This document shows, one piece after another, positions 1-8,802 of a DNA stretch of 64,000 bases. A model generated the notes under the pieces. That model searched no databases. It was not told where the DNA came from and saw nothing but the letters and a program-made list of their open reading frames with translations. Numbering within the stretch: the first letter of the stretch is position 1; each line of letters opens with the position of its first letter. The position numbers and the translations under genes were made by a program. The stretch comes from Pseudomonas hygromyciniae (GTDB taxonomy: Bacteria; Pseudomonadota; Gammaproteobacteria; Pseudomonadales; Pseudomonadaceae). The stretch lies in assembly GCF_016925675.1 (NCBI RefSeq), contig NZ_CP070506.1, positions 3,346,501 to 3,410,500 of the forward strand. The letters run 5' to 3'.

Positions 1-369
1 ATTGATGCTGCCCATCACCAGCCGTGGATTGCGGGCGCTGAGCACGTCATAGCCCAGGCCCATGCTGTGCAGGGTGCCGGGTTTGAAGTTCTCGATGACA
101 ACGTCGGCGTCATCGATCAAGCGCTGGACGGTGGCCAGCCCCTTGGGGTTGCGCAGGTCAATGCACATGCCGCGCTTGTTGCGGTTGCAGGATAGGTAGT
201 AGGTGCTCACCCCTCGGTCGAAGGGGCCCCAGGTACGGCTCATGTCGCCCGTCGGGCCGGGCTCGATCTTGATCACATCGGCGCCCAGGTCTGCCAGGAC
301 CATGGTGCAGAACGGCCCCGACAGCGCGCGACTCAGGTCGACGATTTTCACGCCTTGCAAAGCTTGCAT
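1..369 (-). CDS. Class III (CaiB/BaiF family) CoA-transferase, N-terminal part
   Basis: Only the first 123 codons lie in the window; the gene runs off the left edge. The family moves CoA between organic acids. The visible N-terminus carries the family signature: VKIVDLSRALSGPFCTMVLA, then DLGADVIKIEPG, a YYLSCNRNKRG segment, and the IDDADVVIENFKPGTL segment in which the nucleophilic Asp of the family normally follows soon after. The ATG at 369 is preceded by GGAGAACCCT. It is transcribed away from the LysR gene at 492, the usual LysR/target arrangement, so that regulator may control it (inference). Substrate cannot be told from this fragment. Confidence 0.85.
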   Translation of the reverse strand, partial: MQALQGVKIVDLSRALSGPFCTMVLADLGADVIKIEPGPTGDMSRTWGPFDRGVSTYYLSCNRNKRGMCIDLRNPKGLATVQRLIDDADVVIENFKPGTLHSMGLGYDVLSARNPRLVMGSIN

Positions 370-491
370 AGGGTTCTCCAGTGAAGAACGCTTGGTGGGT
401 TGTGGTCCGAGTCTAGGCGCCGTATCTCATAAACTAAAAATATGATATTCCTCTGATCTCATCGGAAAATCATATGGCTCAAGAGGTACCC

Positions 492-1409
492 ATGGACCTG
501 CGCCAACTGCGCTACTTCATCAAGGTCATTGAGTGCGGCAACATTACCCGCGCCAGTGAAGCGCTGCATATTGCACAGCCCGCAATCAGTCAGCAGATGC
601 GCAATCTGGAACTGGATATGGGCATGCCGTTGCTTGAACGCAGCGTGCACGGAGTGGTCGCCACGGCGGCCGGGCAGACCCTTTACCGGCATGCCGTCGA
701 GCTGCTGCGCCAAGCTGATGGCACCCAGGAACTGCTGCGCCAGGACGCCGACTTCCCGCAAGGTAAAGTCTCGGTCGGCATGCCATCGAGCACCGCGCGC
801 ATGCTGGCCATTCCTCTGGCGCGCGCGATTGGCCGGCGTTATCCCGGCATCAAGCTGGAGTTGATCGATGCTCCCAGCGCCGAACTCGGGCGCCTGATCA
901 CCGTGGGACGGGTGGCACTGGCAGTCAACGTAGACGTGGTCGAAACCCGTGGCATGGCGTTCCAGCGCCTGTTGACCGAAACCCTGTACCTGGTGGCGTG
1001 GCCGGCATTTGAATTGCCCGATGAACCGGTATCCATCGAGGCCTTGGCAAAGATGCCGCTGGTGCTGCCCTGTGCGCCCAATACCATTCGCAATCGGGTC
1101 GAGTTTGCCCTGCAGGAGGCCGGCCTCAAATGCGAGGTTGAGTTTGAAGCCAACTCCACCGACCTGTTGTTCTCAGCCGTCAAGGCGCAGTTGGGTGTCA
1201 CGATCCTGCCGTGGGCTGCGGCCCATGCCGAGTTGCCTCAGCACCGGCTCAAGCTGGCCAGGATCGATCATCGGCTGTTCAAGCGCGACCTTTCACTGTG
1301 CTGGCATGACACGGTGGTCGAGAGCAACGCGGTACAGAAGGTCAAGGCCACCATTCTTGAGCTGTTCGAGGAGTTCGGGCGCCAGCCGGGGTGGGCGGAC
1401 GGGCAGTGA
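492..1409 (+). CDS. LysR-family transcriptional regulator
   Basis: A 305-residue LysR regulator. The N-terminal winged helix-turn-helix starts MDLRQLRYFIKVIECGNITR and includes AQPAISQQMRNLE; the rest is the periplasmic-binding-protein-like effector domain. I place the start at the second ATG (492) because AAGAGG sits just upstream and MDLRQLRYF is the family's normal beginning; an ATG at 474 would add six unconserved residues. It is divergent from the CoA-transferase gene, its likely target (inference from layout). Confidence 0.9.
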   Translation: MDLRQLRYFIKVIECGNITRASEALHIAQPAISQQMRNLELDMGMPLLERSVHGVVATAAGQTLYRHAVELLRQADGTQELLRQDADFPQGKVSVGMPSSTARMLAIPLARAIGRRYPGIKLELIDAPSAELGRLITVGRVALAVNVDVVETRGMAFQRLLTETLYLVAWPAFELPDEPVSIEALAKMPLVLPCAPNTIRNRVEFALQEAGLKCEVEFEANSTDLLFSAVKAQLGVTILPWAAAHAELPQHRLKLARIDHRLFKRDLSLCWHDTVVESNAVQKVKATILELFEEFGRQPGWADGQ

Positions 1410-1496
1410 CAAGAGGTCGGGGCTCGACGCGGGCGAATAAGCGCTACCATTGCCGCGCCTGGCCCACTGATCGGTTCAAATGAAGGAACAGAAGAC

Positions 1497-2420
1497 ATGA
1501 TCGAAACCCGCCTGCTGCGCCAGTTCATTGCCGTGGCTGAAGAGCTGCACTTTCATAAGGCGGCGATCCGCCTGCACATGGCTCAACCGCCGCTGAGCCA
1601 GGCCATCAACCGCCTGGAGGGCAAGCTGGGGTTCAGCCTGTTCAACCGCAGCAAACGCGGGGTAAAACTGACCCCGGCCGGTGACGCGTTCCTGCACGCC
1701 GCCTATAGCACCCTCAAGGAACTGGAGCTGGGCATCGAACACGCTCGCCAGGTGTCCGAAGGGATCGCGGGCACGTTGACCGTGACTGCCGTGTCGATCA
1801 GCTACTACGAGTCGCTGCTCAGTAGCCTGCGCCGATTTCGTGAACACTTCCCCAAGGTGCAATTGATCATCAAGGAGATGCCCTCCTCCAGTCAGGCCAA
1901 GGCGATTGTGGCGGGAGAAGCGGACATTGCCTTCATGCGCAAGTTGCCGATTTCGGCGCAAAACGTCGAGTCGCGCCTATTGCTGGATGAAGAGATCGTG
2001 ATGGCGCTGCCCGCCGATCACCCTAAGGCGGTTGCTGGTCAGATCGATTTGCGGCACTTCGCTGGCGAAGACTTCGTGTTCACCCCCCAAGCCCTGGGCA
2101 CCGGCTATCACAGCCAGCTTATCGCCCTGTGTGAAACCGCCGGGTTTTACCCCAGGGTGGTGCAGGAGGCCGCGCAGATCCACACCTTGATCGGCCTCGT
2201 GGCCTGTGGCTTCGGGGTCGCGTTGGTACCGGAGTCGATTGCCCAGTCAATCATGCGCGACAAGGTGGTGTTTCGGCGGATCGGCCCCGTAAGCGCAACC
2301 CCCAACCCGGCAATCGGCCTGTATATGAGCTGGAACACCGACAACCCATCACCGTTGCTGGACAGTTTTATCGCCATGCTCGATTTCAATCCTGCCTCGG
2401 TGGCATCGACCTGGGGTTAG
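1497..2420 (+). CDS. LysR-family transcriptional regulator, BenM/CatM-like
   Basis: A 307-residue LysR regulator with the HTH near residues 1-60 (MIETRLLRQFIAVAEELHFH, MAQPPLSQAINRLE) and an effector-binding domain. The LLRQFIAVAEELHFHKAA opening resembles regulators of aromatic-compound degradation such as BenM/CatM, but no such pathway is next to it. The ATG follows AAGGAACAGAAGAC. The MFS exporter at 2530 lies 109 bp downstream in the same direction and may be its target or simply a neighbour. Confidence 0.88.
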   Translation: MIETRLLRQFIAVAEELHFHKAAIRLHMAQPPLSQAINRLEGKLGFSLFNRSKRGVKLTPAGDAFLHAAYSTLKELELGIEHARQVSEGIAGTLTVTAVSISYYESLLSSLRRFREHFPKVQLIIKEMPSSSQAKAIVAGEADIAFMRKLPISAQNVESRLLLDEEIVMALPADHPKAVAGQIDLRHFAGEDFVFTPQALGTGYHSQLIALCETAGFYPRVVQEAAQIHTLIGLVACGFGVALVPESIAQSIMRDKVVFRRIGPVSATPNPAIGLYMSWNTDNPSPLLDSFIAMLDFNPASVASTWG

Positions 2421-2529
2421 TCGTCGTCAAAGGTATCAGGCAGAGACTTTTATAGTATTTCCCAGCGGGCGAGCGGCGCCCCATCATCCCCTAAAGCCTC
2501 GCTCGCCCTCCTCCCGTCACTGAGTTCTT

Positions 2530-3720
2530 ATGCCTGCCGTCATCTACATTTTTTCACTGTGTACCTTCACATTCGGCTTGTCCGAATTCGTCGTCGCCGG
2601 CCTGGTTTCGGCAATCGCCATCGACCTGCACGAGTCCATCTCGCAAGTGGGCTCGGCCATCGCGGCCTACGCCCTGGGTGCGGCCATCGGTGCCCCGGTC
2701 ATCACCGCCATGCTGGCCACTTGGCGCGACAAAACCGTATTGCTCCTGACCGTGGCCGTGCTGGCCACCGGCAGCGTAGTCATCAGCCTGGCAGCAGATA
2801 TCGTGACCCTGCATGGCGTGCGCTTCGTTATCGGCCTGGCGCACGGTGTATTCATGGCCGTGGCCTCCAACGCCGCGGTCAAGCTGGTTGACCCGCTACG
2901 GGCCGGGCGGGCGCTATCGCTGGTGTGGATTGGCCTGACCCTGTCGATCGCCTTTGGCGTGCCGATCGGTACCTTCTTCGGCAGCTACTGGTCATGGCGC
3001 ATGGTATTCCTGGCAATTGGCGGCCTGGGCTTGATCAGCGCCTTGGGCCTGATACTGCTGATGCGCCAGCCACTCGCCGGCGCACTGCACAAAGAGCACG
3101 GCCTGAAACAAAGCCTCGCCGCCCTGCTGCAACGCGAACTGTTGATGGCTGCCAGCATCGCAATGCTGGTGAGCGTGGCGACGTTCTCATTTTTTACCTT
3201 TGTGTCGCCGTTCCTGCTGGATATCACCCGCGTCCAACCACAGATGCTGAGTTTTGCGATGCTGGTGTTCGGTGTCTGCTCCATCCTTGGCAACGTGCTG
3301 GGCGGTTACCTCGCGGATGCATTCGACGCCGACCGATGCCTGCTCGGCGGGTTGAGCGCATTGATGCTCAACCTCTTGGGTTTGTATGTGTGGGGCGACT
3401 CGATCATCGCCACCTTGATGCTGGTGGGGCTGTTGGGGGTGGTGTTCTTTGCCATTGTGACCCTGTCGACCCTGCGCTTGCTGCGCCTGGCACACCAGCA
3501 TATCCCCCAATCCAGTGCAGTGGCTTCGGGGCTCAATATTGCCGCGTTCAACCTCGGCACTGCGCTGGGTGGCATCGGGGCAGGCTGGGTGATCAGCCAG
3601 TTCGGGCTGGCCTATATACCCATTGCGGGGGCCGGTGCGGCGTTAGTAGCCATGGGCGTGCTTGGGCTGCAGATGAAGCATGGACGATTGAGCAACCCCT
3701 GCCGCCCAACGGTTTTGTAG
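2530..3720 (+). CDS. MFS transporter, DHA1 (drug/arabinose efflux) type
   Basis: A 396-residue protein with about 12 hydrophobic segments, a normal length for the DHA1 branch of the major facilitator superfamily. The N-terminus (FTFGLSEFVVAGLVSAIA) and the motif-C-like SLVWIGLTLSIAFGVPIGTF in TM5 resemble AraJ/YdhP-type exporters. The substrate is unknown. The stop codon TAG falls inside a REP element that begins at 3715, so the last codons and the stop are shared with the repeat. No terminator other than that inverted repeat is seen. Confidence 0.85.
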   Translation: MPAVIYIFSLCTFTFGLSEFVVAGLVSAIAIDLHESISQVGSAIAAYALGAAIGAPVITAMLATWRDKTVLLLTVAVLATGSVVISLAADIVTLHGVRFVIGLAHGVFMAVASNAAVKLVDPLRAGRALSLVWIGLTLSIAFGVPIGTFFGSYWSWRMVFLAIGGLGLISALGLILLMRQPLAGALHKEHGLKQSLAALLQRELLMAASIAMLVSVATFSFFTFVSPFLLDITRVQPQMLSFAMLVFGVCSILGNVLGGYLADAFDADRCLLGGLSALMLNLLGLYVWGDSIIATLMLVGLLGVVFFAIVTLSTLRLLRLAHQHIPQSSAVASGLNIAAFNLGTALGGIGAGWVISQFGLAYIPIAGAGAALVAMGVLGLQMKHGRLSNPCRPTVL

Positions 3721-3816
3721 GAGCTGGCTTGCCAGCGAAAAACTCAAACACGCCACGTTTCGTCCGGTTGCCCGCGTTATCATTGACGATTTTCGCTGGC
3801 AAGCCGGCTCCTACAA
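3715..3816. repeat. REP doublet (REPIN), inverted pair
   Basis: Two REP units in inverted orientation: TTGTAGGAGCTGGCTTGCCA at the left and its near-complement GGCAAGCCGGCTCCTACAA at the right, separated by about 60 bp. This is the standard Pseudomonas extragenic palindrome. It can fold into a long hairpin downstream of the MFS gene. Confidence 0.9.
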
Positions 3817-3952
3817 GACGCTGCATTGATTGCATTGATGATGACTATCAAACCGACCGGCCTGTTTAATTGCCAACGCTGCTTCCTATAATCGCCTCCA
3901 CATTCTCCCCCGGCCTGGCTTCAGGCTGCATTCCCCCCCGGATCTCAACACC

Positions 3953-5179
3953 ATGCCAAGCGCCAGCCCGGCCCCTCGCAGTCTTCCCGAACATAATCAA
4001 CAGAGTGTCAAACAGCAGTGGCTGGCGATTCTCTCGGTGGCCGTGGGCGCCTTCGCCCTGGTGACCAGTGAGTTTCTGCCGGTAGGTGTGCTCAATGATG
4101 TCGCCAGTGACCTGGGCATCAGTGCCGGTCACGCCGGGTTGATGGTGACCCTGCCCGGCATCATGGCCGCCCTCGCCGCGCCCTTGCTGTCGGTGTGCAT
4201 TGGCACCATGGACCGTCGCTATCTGTTGATCGGCCTGACGCTGATCATGATCATCGCCAACTCGGTGGTGGCTTTTGCCAGCGACTTTGGCCTGCTGCTG
4301 TTGGGCCGCGTGCTACTGGGCATCAGCATTGGCGGTTTCTGGGCCACGGCCATCGCTCTCAGCGGCCGGCTGGCGCCCAAGGGCGTGGGCGTCGCCCAGG
4401 CCACCTCGATCATCATGGTCGGCGTGACCCTCGCCACCGTCCTGGGCGTGCCGGTAGGCACCTGGCTTAGCGGTCTGATGGGCTGGCGCATGACCTTCCT
4501 GATCACCGCACTGATGGGCATCCCGGTACTCCTGGCGCAGATCTTCCTGCTGCCGCGACTCAACCCGGAGAAAGCCATCCGCATCAGCGACCTGCCCGCC
4601 TTGTTTATCAACCCCCAAGCGCGGGTCGGGTTGATCGCGGTGTTGCTGATCGGCCTGGCGCACTTTGCCGCGTACACCTATGTCGCGCCGTTCTTCAAAC
4701 ACAGTGCCGGCTTCGACGGGCCGACAATCGGCTCGTTGCTCCTGCTGTTCGGCGTGGCTGGGGTGGCGGGGAATATTTTTGCCGGCTTTGCCGCCAACCG
4801 CAGCGTACGTCTGACCCTGTTGCTGGTGGCGCTGATGATCGGCACCAGCACCGCCCTGTTCCCCCACTTCGCCACCGGCATGACCGGCGCAGCCATGCTG
4901 ATTGGGCTCTGGGGTTTTGCCTTCGGCGCCTTCCCGGCCTGCGCCAGTATCTGGATGTTTGTCGTGGCGCCCAAGGATGTCGAACGCGGCATGCCGCTCT
5001 TCGTCGCGCTGTTCCAGGTGATTATTGCCCTGGGCTCATTCTTCGGTGGACGGATCGTCGACCAGTTGGGCAGCTCGGTGCTCCTGAGCCTCGCCACGGT
5101 GCTGGTGGGCTTTGGTTTTGTGACGGTGTTGGTGCTGGGACGCAATGTCAGCAACAGCCTCGCGGCCCAGCCCTGCTAG
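3953..5179 (+). CDS. MFS transporter, NepI/SotB-like DHA1 efflux protein
   Basis: A 408-residue, 12-TM major facilitator. The N-terminal FALVTSEFLPVGVLNDVASD and the TM2-TM4 stretch with DRRYLLIG and LLGRVLLGISIGGFWATA closely follow the pattern of E. coli NepI (purine ribonucleoside exporter) and SotB. About 20 polar residues precede TM1. It stands alone between a REP element and a convergent lipoprotein gene. The exact substrate is not inferable. Confidence 0.83.
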   Translation: MPSASPAPRSLPEHNQQSVKQQWLAILSVAVGAFALVTSEFLPVGVLNDVASDLGISAGHAGLMVTLPGIMAALAAPLLSVCIGTMDRRYLLIGLTLIMIIANSVVAFASDFGLLLLGRVLLGISIGGFWATAIALSGRLAPKGVGVAQATSIIMVGVTLATVLGVPVGTWLSGLMGWRMTFLITALMGIPVLLAQIFLLPRLNPEKAIRISDLPALFINPQARVGLIAVLLIGLAHFAAYTYVAPFFKHSAGFDGPTIGSLLLLFGVAGVAGNIFAGFAANRSVRLTLLLVALMIGTSTALFPHFATGMTGAAMLIGLWGFAFGAFPACASIWMFVVAPKDVERGMPLFVALFQVIIALGSFFGGRIVDQLGSSVLLSLATVLVGFGFVTVLVLGRNVSNSLAAQPC

Positions 5180-5221
5180 TTTGAGCCCTCACGTGTGGCT
5201 CCCCCCATCGGCAGGGGGAGC

Positions 5222-6286
5222 CTATTCGATTTTACGAGACAGCCTGACTTTTGCTTTGCCGATGGGAAACTCTTGCGCTCCCGACCTCAATGCCAGGGAA
5301 ACCCGGGTGTTTTGCGCGTCAACCTTCACCAGCAGGTCTATGTCTTTTTGTTGGCCCAGCTTCTGGAAAACATCAAAGATTTCTTTTTCATCGAAAGAGT
5401 CAATCCAGACGCCGTACCGACTGTTTCCATTGCGCCAATAGAAGCCGCAAAACTTAGGAATGGCCCTTTTTTCATAACGATTATCCAATAGAGCCTTGGC
5501 GAATATATTTTCCTGCTCACCGTTGTAGGCGCTGAATCCAAAATCCAGCCACTCGCCCTCCTGCAGGACAACCACAGGTCTCCAGCTATATTTTTCCCGG
5601 TAGACGCTATAGGTTTGCGGCGAAGGATAACCTTGCGTTTGTATTTTTTGCCGGACTTGCGCACTGAACGTTTTATAGGATGGATCATTCAACATCCGAT
5701 CTGCATAGCCGTCTTTGAACATGTATTGGGCGTTGCTGTAGGCGCTTTCCTTGGTAATGGTTGTGGCCTGCGCCTGAAAGACTCCGACTTCCTTCTGGTT
5801 TCCCGCCCCGCTCAGCCAAAGGACCACCCGGCCCTGCGGTGCCAACCCGATGATAAAGGTGCTGTAGGTGTCTTTTTTATGGGTGTCCTGGTCGATAAAG
5901 CCTTCATCCAAGAGGCGCTTTATCTTCTCTTTGTCCAAAGCCCATTTACCGCTGTAGAACTTTCTCTCCACCAGTGAGTACCAGGTGAACTCCAGTTGAT
6001 AGGGCACGCGCTTTTTTTCGATCCCGGTGGTCATCGTTCCACCCTGAGCCCCCCACCCGGTATTTTGCGTGCCCCAGATCGCATCAAAACCGTAGGTAAA
6101 ATCCTCAGCGATGATGGCGCCCAGGTAAACCTCCATAGGGTATTCCTGTGGTGCAGATACCGTTCCCGACCAGCTGTAAGTTTCAGCCACGTCTTTACTC
6201 TGGCAAGCCGTTAAGGAAAAACAGGACAAGACAGCAACAATCACTGTCATCAGGCTTTTTATTTTCACGCACCGCCACCTCGTCAT
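5222..6286 (-). CDS. DUF2931-family lipoprotein
   Basis: A 354-residue predicted lipoprotein. A basic start and hydrophobic stretch end in the lipobox LTAC with Cys at residue 28. The body (YSWSGTVSAPQEYPMEVYLG; WYSLVERKFYSGKWALDKEK) fits the DUF2931 family, whose role is unknown. Its ATG overlaps the stop of the upstream MscS gene in an ATGA arrangement, so the two are probably translationally coupled. Local GC is lower than in the channel gene. Confidence 0.75.
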   Translation of the reverse strand: MTRWRCVKIKSLMTVIVAVLSCFSLTACQSKDVAETYSWSGTVSAPQEYPMEVYLGAIIAEDFTYGFDAIWGTQNTGWGAQGGTMTTGIEKKRVPYQLEFTWYSLVERKFYSGKWALDKEKIKRLLDEGFIDQDTHKKDTYSTFIIGLAPQGRVVLWLSGAGNQKEVGVFQAQATTITKESAYSNAQYMFKDGYADRMLNDPSYKTFSAQVRQKIQTQGYPSPQTYSVYREKYSWRPVVVLQEGEWLDFGFSAYNGEQENIFAKALLDNRYEKRAIPKFCGFYWRNGNSRYGVWIDSFDEKEIFDVFQKLGQQKDIDLLVKVDAQNTRVSLALRSGAQEFPIGKAKVRLSRKIE

Positions 6287-8700
6287 TGCCCTACAGGAAC
6301 TTCGCCACTTGCTGCACTTCCCTCTCCCGGAATCAATACCATGCTCTGGGGCGAAGACAATGTAATACCCATTTCCTGAAGGCGGGCAAGCAGGATAAAC
6401 AGCAAATCACTGCGGGTACCGGATACCGAGCGCGGGCTGTTGACGTAGCCGCTGACACCAATGACCAGGCCGTCCCTGGTCAGGTCCTTGAAGGTAACCG
6501 AAGGTGCGGGGGTAGCCAGAATCGCCTCATGCTCGGTAAACGACTGCATGAGCAGTTCGCGAACTTTCAACACATCGGTGTCCAGGGGCAATGTGAGGGT
6601 GATACTCACCACGCCGAGCGCGTTGCCCATGGTGACGTTGCGCACGTTCTGCGAGATGAACTGTGAGTTGGGCACGATCACCGTCGAGCGGTCGGACATC
6701 TGGATCTCGGTCGCCCTGACGTTGATTCGCCGAATATCGCCCTCGACCCCGCCCAGGCTGACCCAATCGCCGACTTTCACCGGCCGTTCGGTCAGCAGGA
6801 TCAGCCCGGAGATGAAGTTCTGCACAATGGCCTGCAGGCCGAAGCCGATGCCCACCGACAAGGCACTGACGACCCAGGTCAGGCTGGTCAGGTTGATCCG
6901 CAGGGTCGACATCACCAACAGACTCAACAGCACAAAGCCCAGGTAGCCCACCAGGGTGACCAGGGACGCGCGCATGCCGGCGTCCATGTTGGTTTCCGGC
7001 AGCAGTCGCTCGCTGAGCCAGCGCTTCAAGGTACGCACGGCGAACAAGCCAATGACAAACATCAGCAGCGCAACGAGGATGTCCTGGGGAACAATATGCA
7101 GGTTGCCCAGGGTCTTGCTGGACTCTCCCAACTGGCTGAAGCCCTGGAGCAACTCGCTGGGGCTGGAGCCCGCCGGCAGGAAGGCCGCCATCACTGCGGT
7201 AAGCAGCAGCAACGTGCGGCCAACCCCGGCCAGCACCGTACAAGCCTGGGCCTGGTGCCGTGGCGACAGCCCCAATGCGTTGGCCAGTGCCAGGCCGCTG
7301 GGTTGCTTGGGCGACAGCAGGGTTTCACAAACGTCGCCGTAAAAGGCGATCAGCAAGTAGGCCGTCGCCGCCACGACGCTGACCCACAGCAGCTTGACGG
7401 TCAGGAAGTAAGCCAGGGACAGATAGCCCGTGAACAACGCCAGGACAATCACCGCCACCCAGATCGACGCGACAAAAGGCAGCATACCGGCGAGCCCGCC
7501 AGGGCGCTCCAGCGCAAGTTTTTTGCGCACGTGGCGCACGCGCAGCAACGCGGCGATAAAGATCAGCGACGTGGTCAGCGCCGTCAGGCCATTGAGCGCC
7601 ACGGTCAACGCCAGGCTCGCGCCCGTGACATTGTTGATCCGCTCCTCGGTAGCCACCAGCATCAACGCCACCGCCAGAATCGCCGGGAAAGGCCCAAGGG
7701 CACTGGCAATCTCATCGGCAATGGCCGGCAACCGCCAGGACGGTCGCGGCAGCATCAGCAAGGCGCGTCCAAGGCCTGCAATGAATGCACAGAACGTGGC
7801 CAGGGTGACCAGATGATCGGAAAGCCGGGCCAGGTTCTCGCTCAAGACGGCATTGCTTTCCAACCCCCAGCGCATCAGCGAGACGGCGCCCATGATCGTC
7901 AGGATCGACGATAGCCCCACCGCCACCGCCAATGTGCTGCGCCGCAAACGCCCCTCAGGCAGCCAGCGGATCATCGCCCAGGTCAGCAGATGCTCAAGCA
8001 GTCGCCTGCCGAAGCTCCAGATCAGCACCGCCGCCAACAGCGTGCTGAAGAACGCCCAGCGGCGCTCGGGGCTGATCGCACTCTTGAGGGCGACAATGCC
8101 TTCGGCCTTGAGATTGTCCAGGCGTTGCAGGTCTTCCGGGGTCGGGCGGATCAAGGTCGACCAGAACGTCGGGCTAAAGGGAGTATCGGTACGTGAAGTG
8201 ACCTGGGAATTGAACAGGTTGCGCCGCAGGTTGACGATCTGCGCAGCGAGCTCGCGGCTCGTCTGGCTCAGTTGTTTGGCCTGCTGCTCATCATCAAGCA
8301 GGCGGTTCTTTTGGCGCGTCAGGGCATTGCGCTGGTCGGTGAGGCTCTGCGCCTCCCCAGGCTGGGCCGCGCCCAATACCTTGAGTTGATCGTCAAGGCG
8401 CTCCATCTCGGTGGCGCGCTCAGTGAGCAACATGGCGGCGCGTTGCTGGACCTGCAATGCGCCCTGTCGAAACTCCGCCAGCTTTTCGTCACTGGTACTG
8501 ATAGGCACGCTCTGGCGAATCAGCTCAAGCTGCTGGCTGAGCTGCTTGAGGTCGGCGTGTTCGGGCAACAGCGGCAAACTGTCGACGACTTCGACTGGCG
8601 CCGGGGTTGTGGCAGCATTTACCCATCCCGGCAGGCTGATAGCCAAAACCATGGCCAGCAAGGCCTGGCAGATGACGCCCCTATACATTCGCCGCATCAA
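6283..8700 (-). CDS. MscS-family mechanosensitive channel with DUF3772 N-terminus
   Basis: An 805-residue inner-membrane channel that would release solutes on hypo-osmotic shock. Layout: signal peptide (residues 1-29, ending GWVNAA), a periplasmic helical DUF3772 region with heptad-like Leu/Gln-rich stretches (about 50-180), a series of TM helices (about 215-590), then the MscS core at about 600-780 (SVGIGFGLQAIVQNFISGLI, ERPVKVGDWVSLGG, VIVPNSQFIS). It is much longer than MscS itself (286 aa) and belongs with the MscK/YbiO-type giants. It overlaps the DUF2931 lipoprotein gene by 4 bp. Confidence 0.9.
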   Translation of the reverse strand: MMRRMYRGVICQALLAMVLAISLPGWVNAATTPAPVEVVDSLPLLPEHADLKQLSQQLELIRQSVPISTSDEKLAEFRQGALQVQQRAAMLLTERATEMERLDDQLKVLGAAQPGEAQSLTDQRNALTRQKNRLLDDEQQAKQLSQTSRELAAQIVNLRRNLFNSQVTSRTDTPFSPTFWSTLIRPTPEDLQRLDNLKAEGIVALKSAISPERRWAFFSTLLAAVLIWSFGRRLLEHLLTWAMIRWLPEGRLRRSTLAVAVGLSSILTIMGAVSLMRWGLESNAVLSENLARLSDHLVTLATFCAFIAGLGRALLMLPRPSWRLPAIADEIASALGPFPAILAVALMLVATEERINNVTGASLALTVALNGLTALTTSLIFIAALLRVRHVRKKLALERPGGLAGMLPFVASIWVAVIVLALFTGYLSLAYFLTVKLLWVSVVAATAYLLIAFYGDVCETLLSPKQPSGLALANALGLSPRHQAQACTVLAGVGRTLLLLTAVMAAFLPAGSSPSELLQGFSQLGESSKTLGNLHIVPQDILVALLMFVIGLFAVRTLKRWLSERLLPETNMDAGMRASLVTLVGYLGFVLLSLLVMSTLRINLTSLTWVVSALSVGIGFGLQAIVQNFISGLILLTERPVKVGDWVSLGGVEGDIRRINVRATEIQMSDRSTVIVPNSQFISQNVRNVTMGNALGVVSITLTLPLDTDVLKVRELLMQSFTEHEAILATPAPSVTFKDLTRDGLVIGVSGYVNSPRSVSGTRSDLLFILLARLQEMGITLSSPQSMVLIPGEGSAASGEVPVGQ

Positions 8701-8802
8701 TTCACCCTTTTGTGTCTTTTTCCATTGGCATTATGGACCGCCAGGGTAGAACGGAAATTCCGCCCTGGCGGCAAAAGAGTAGAGGCGGCGTTTTCCTCTC
8801 AG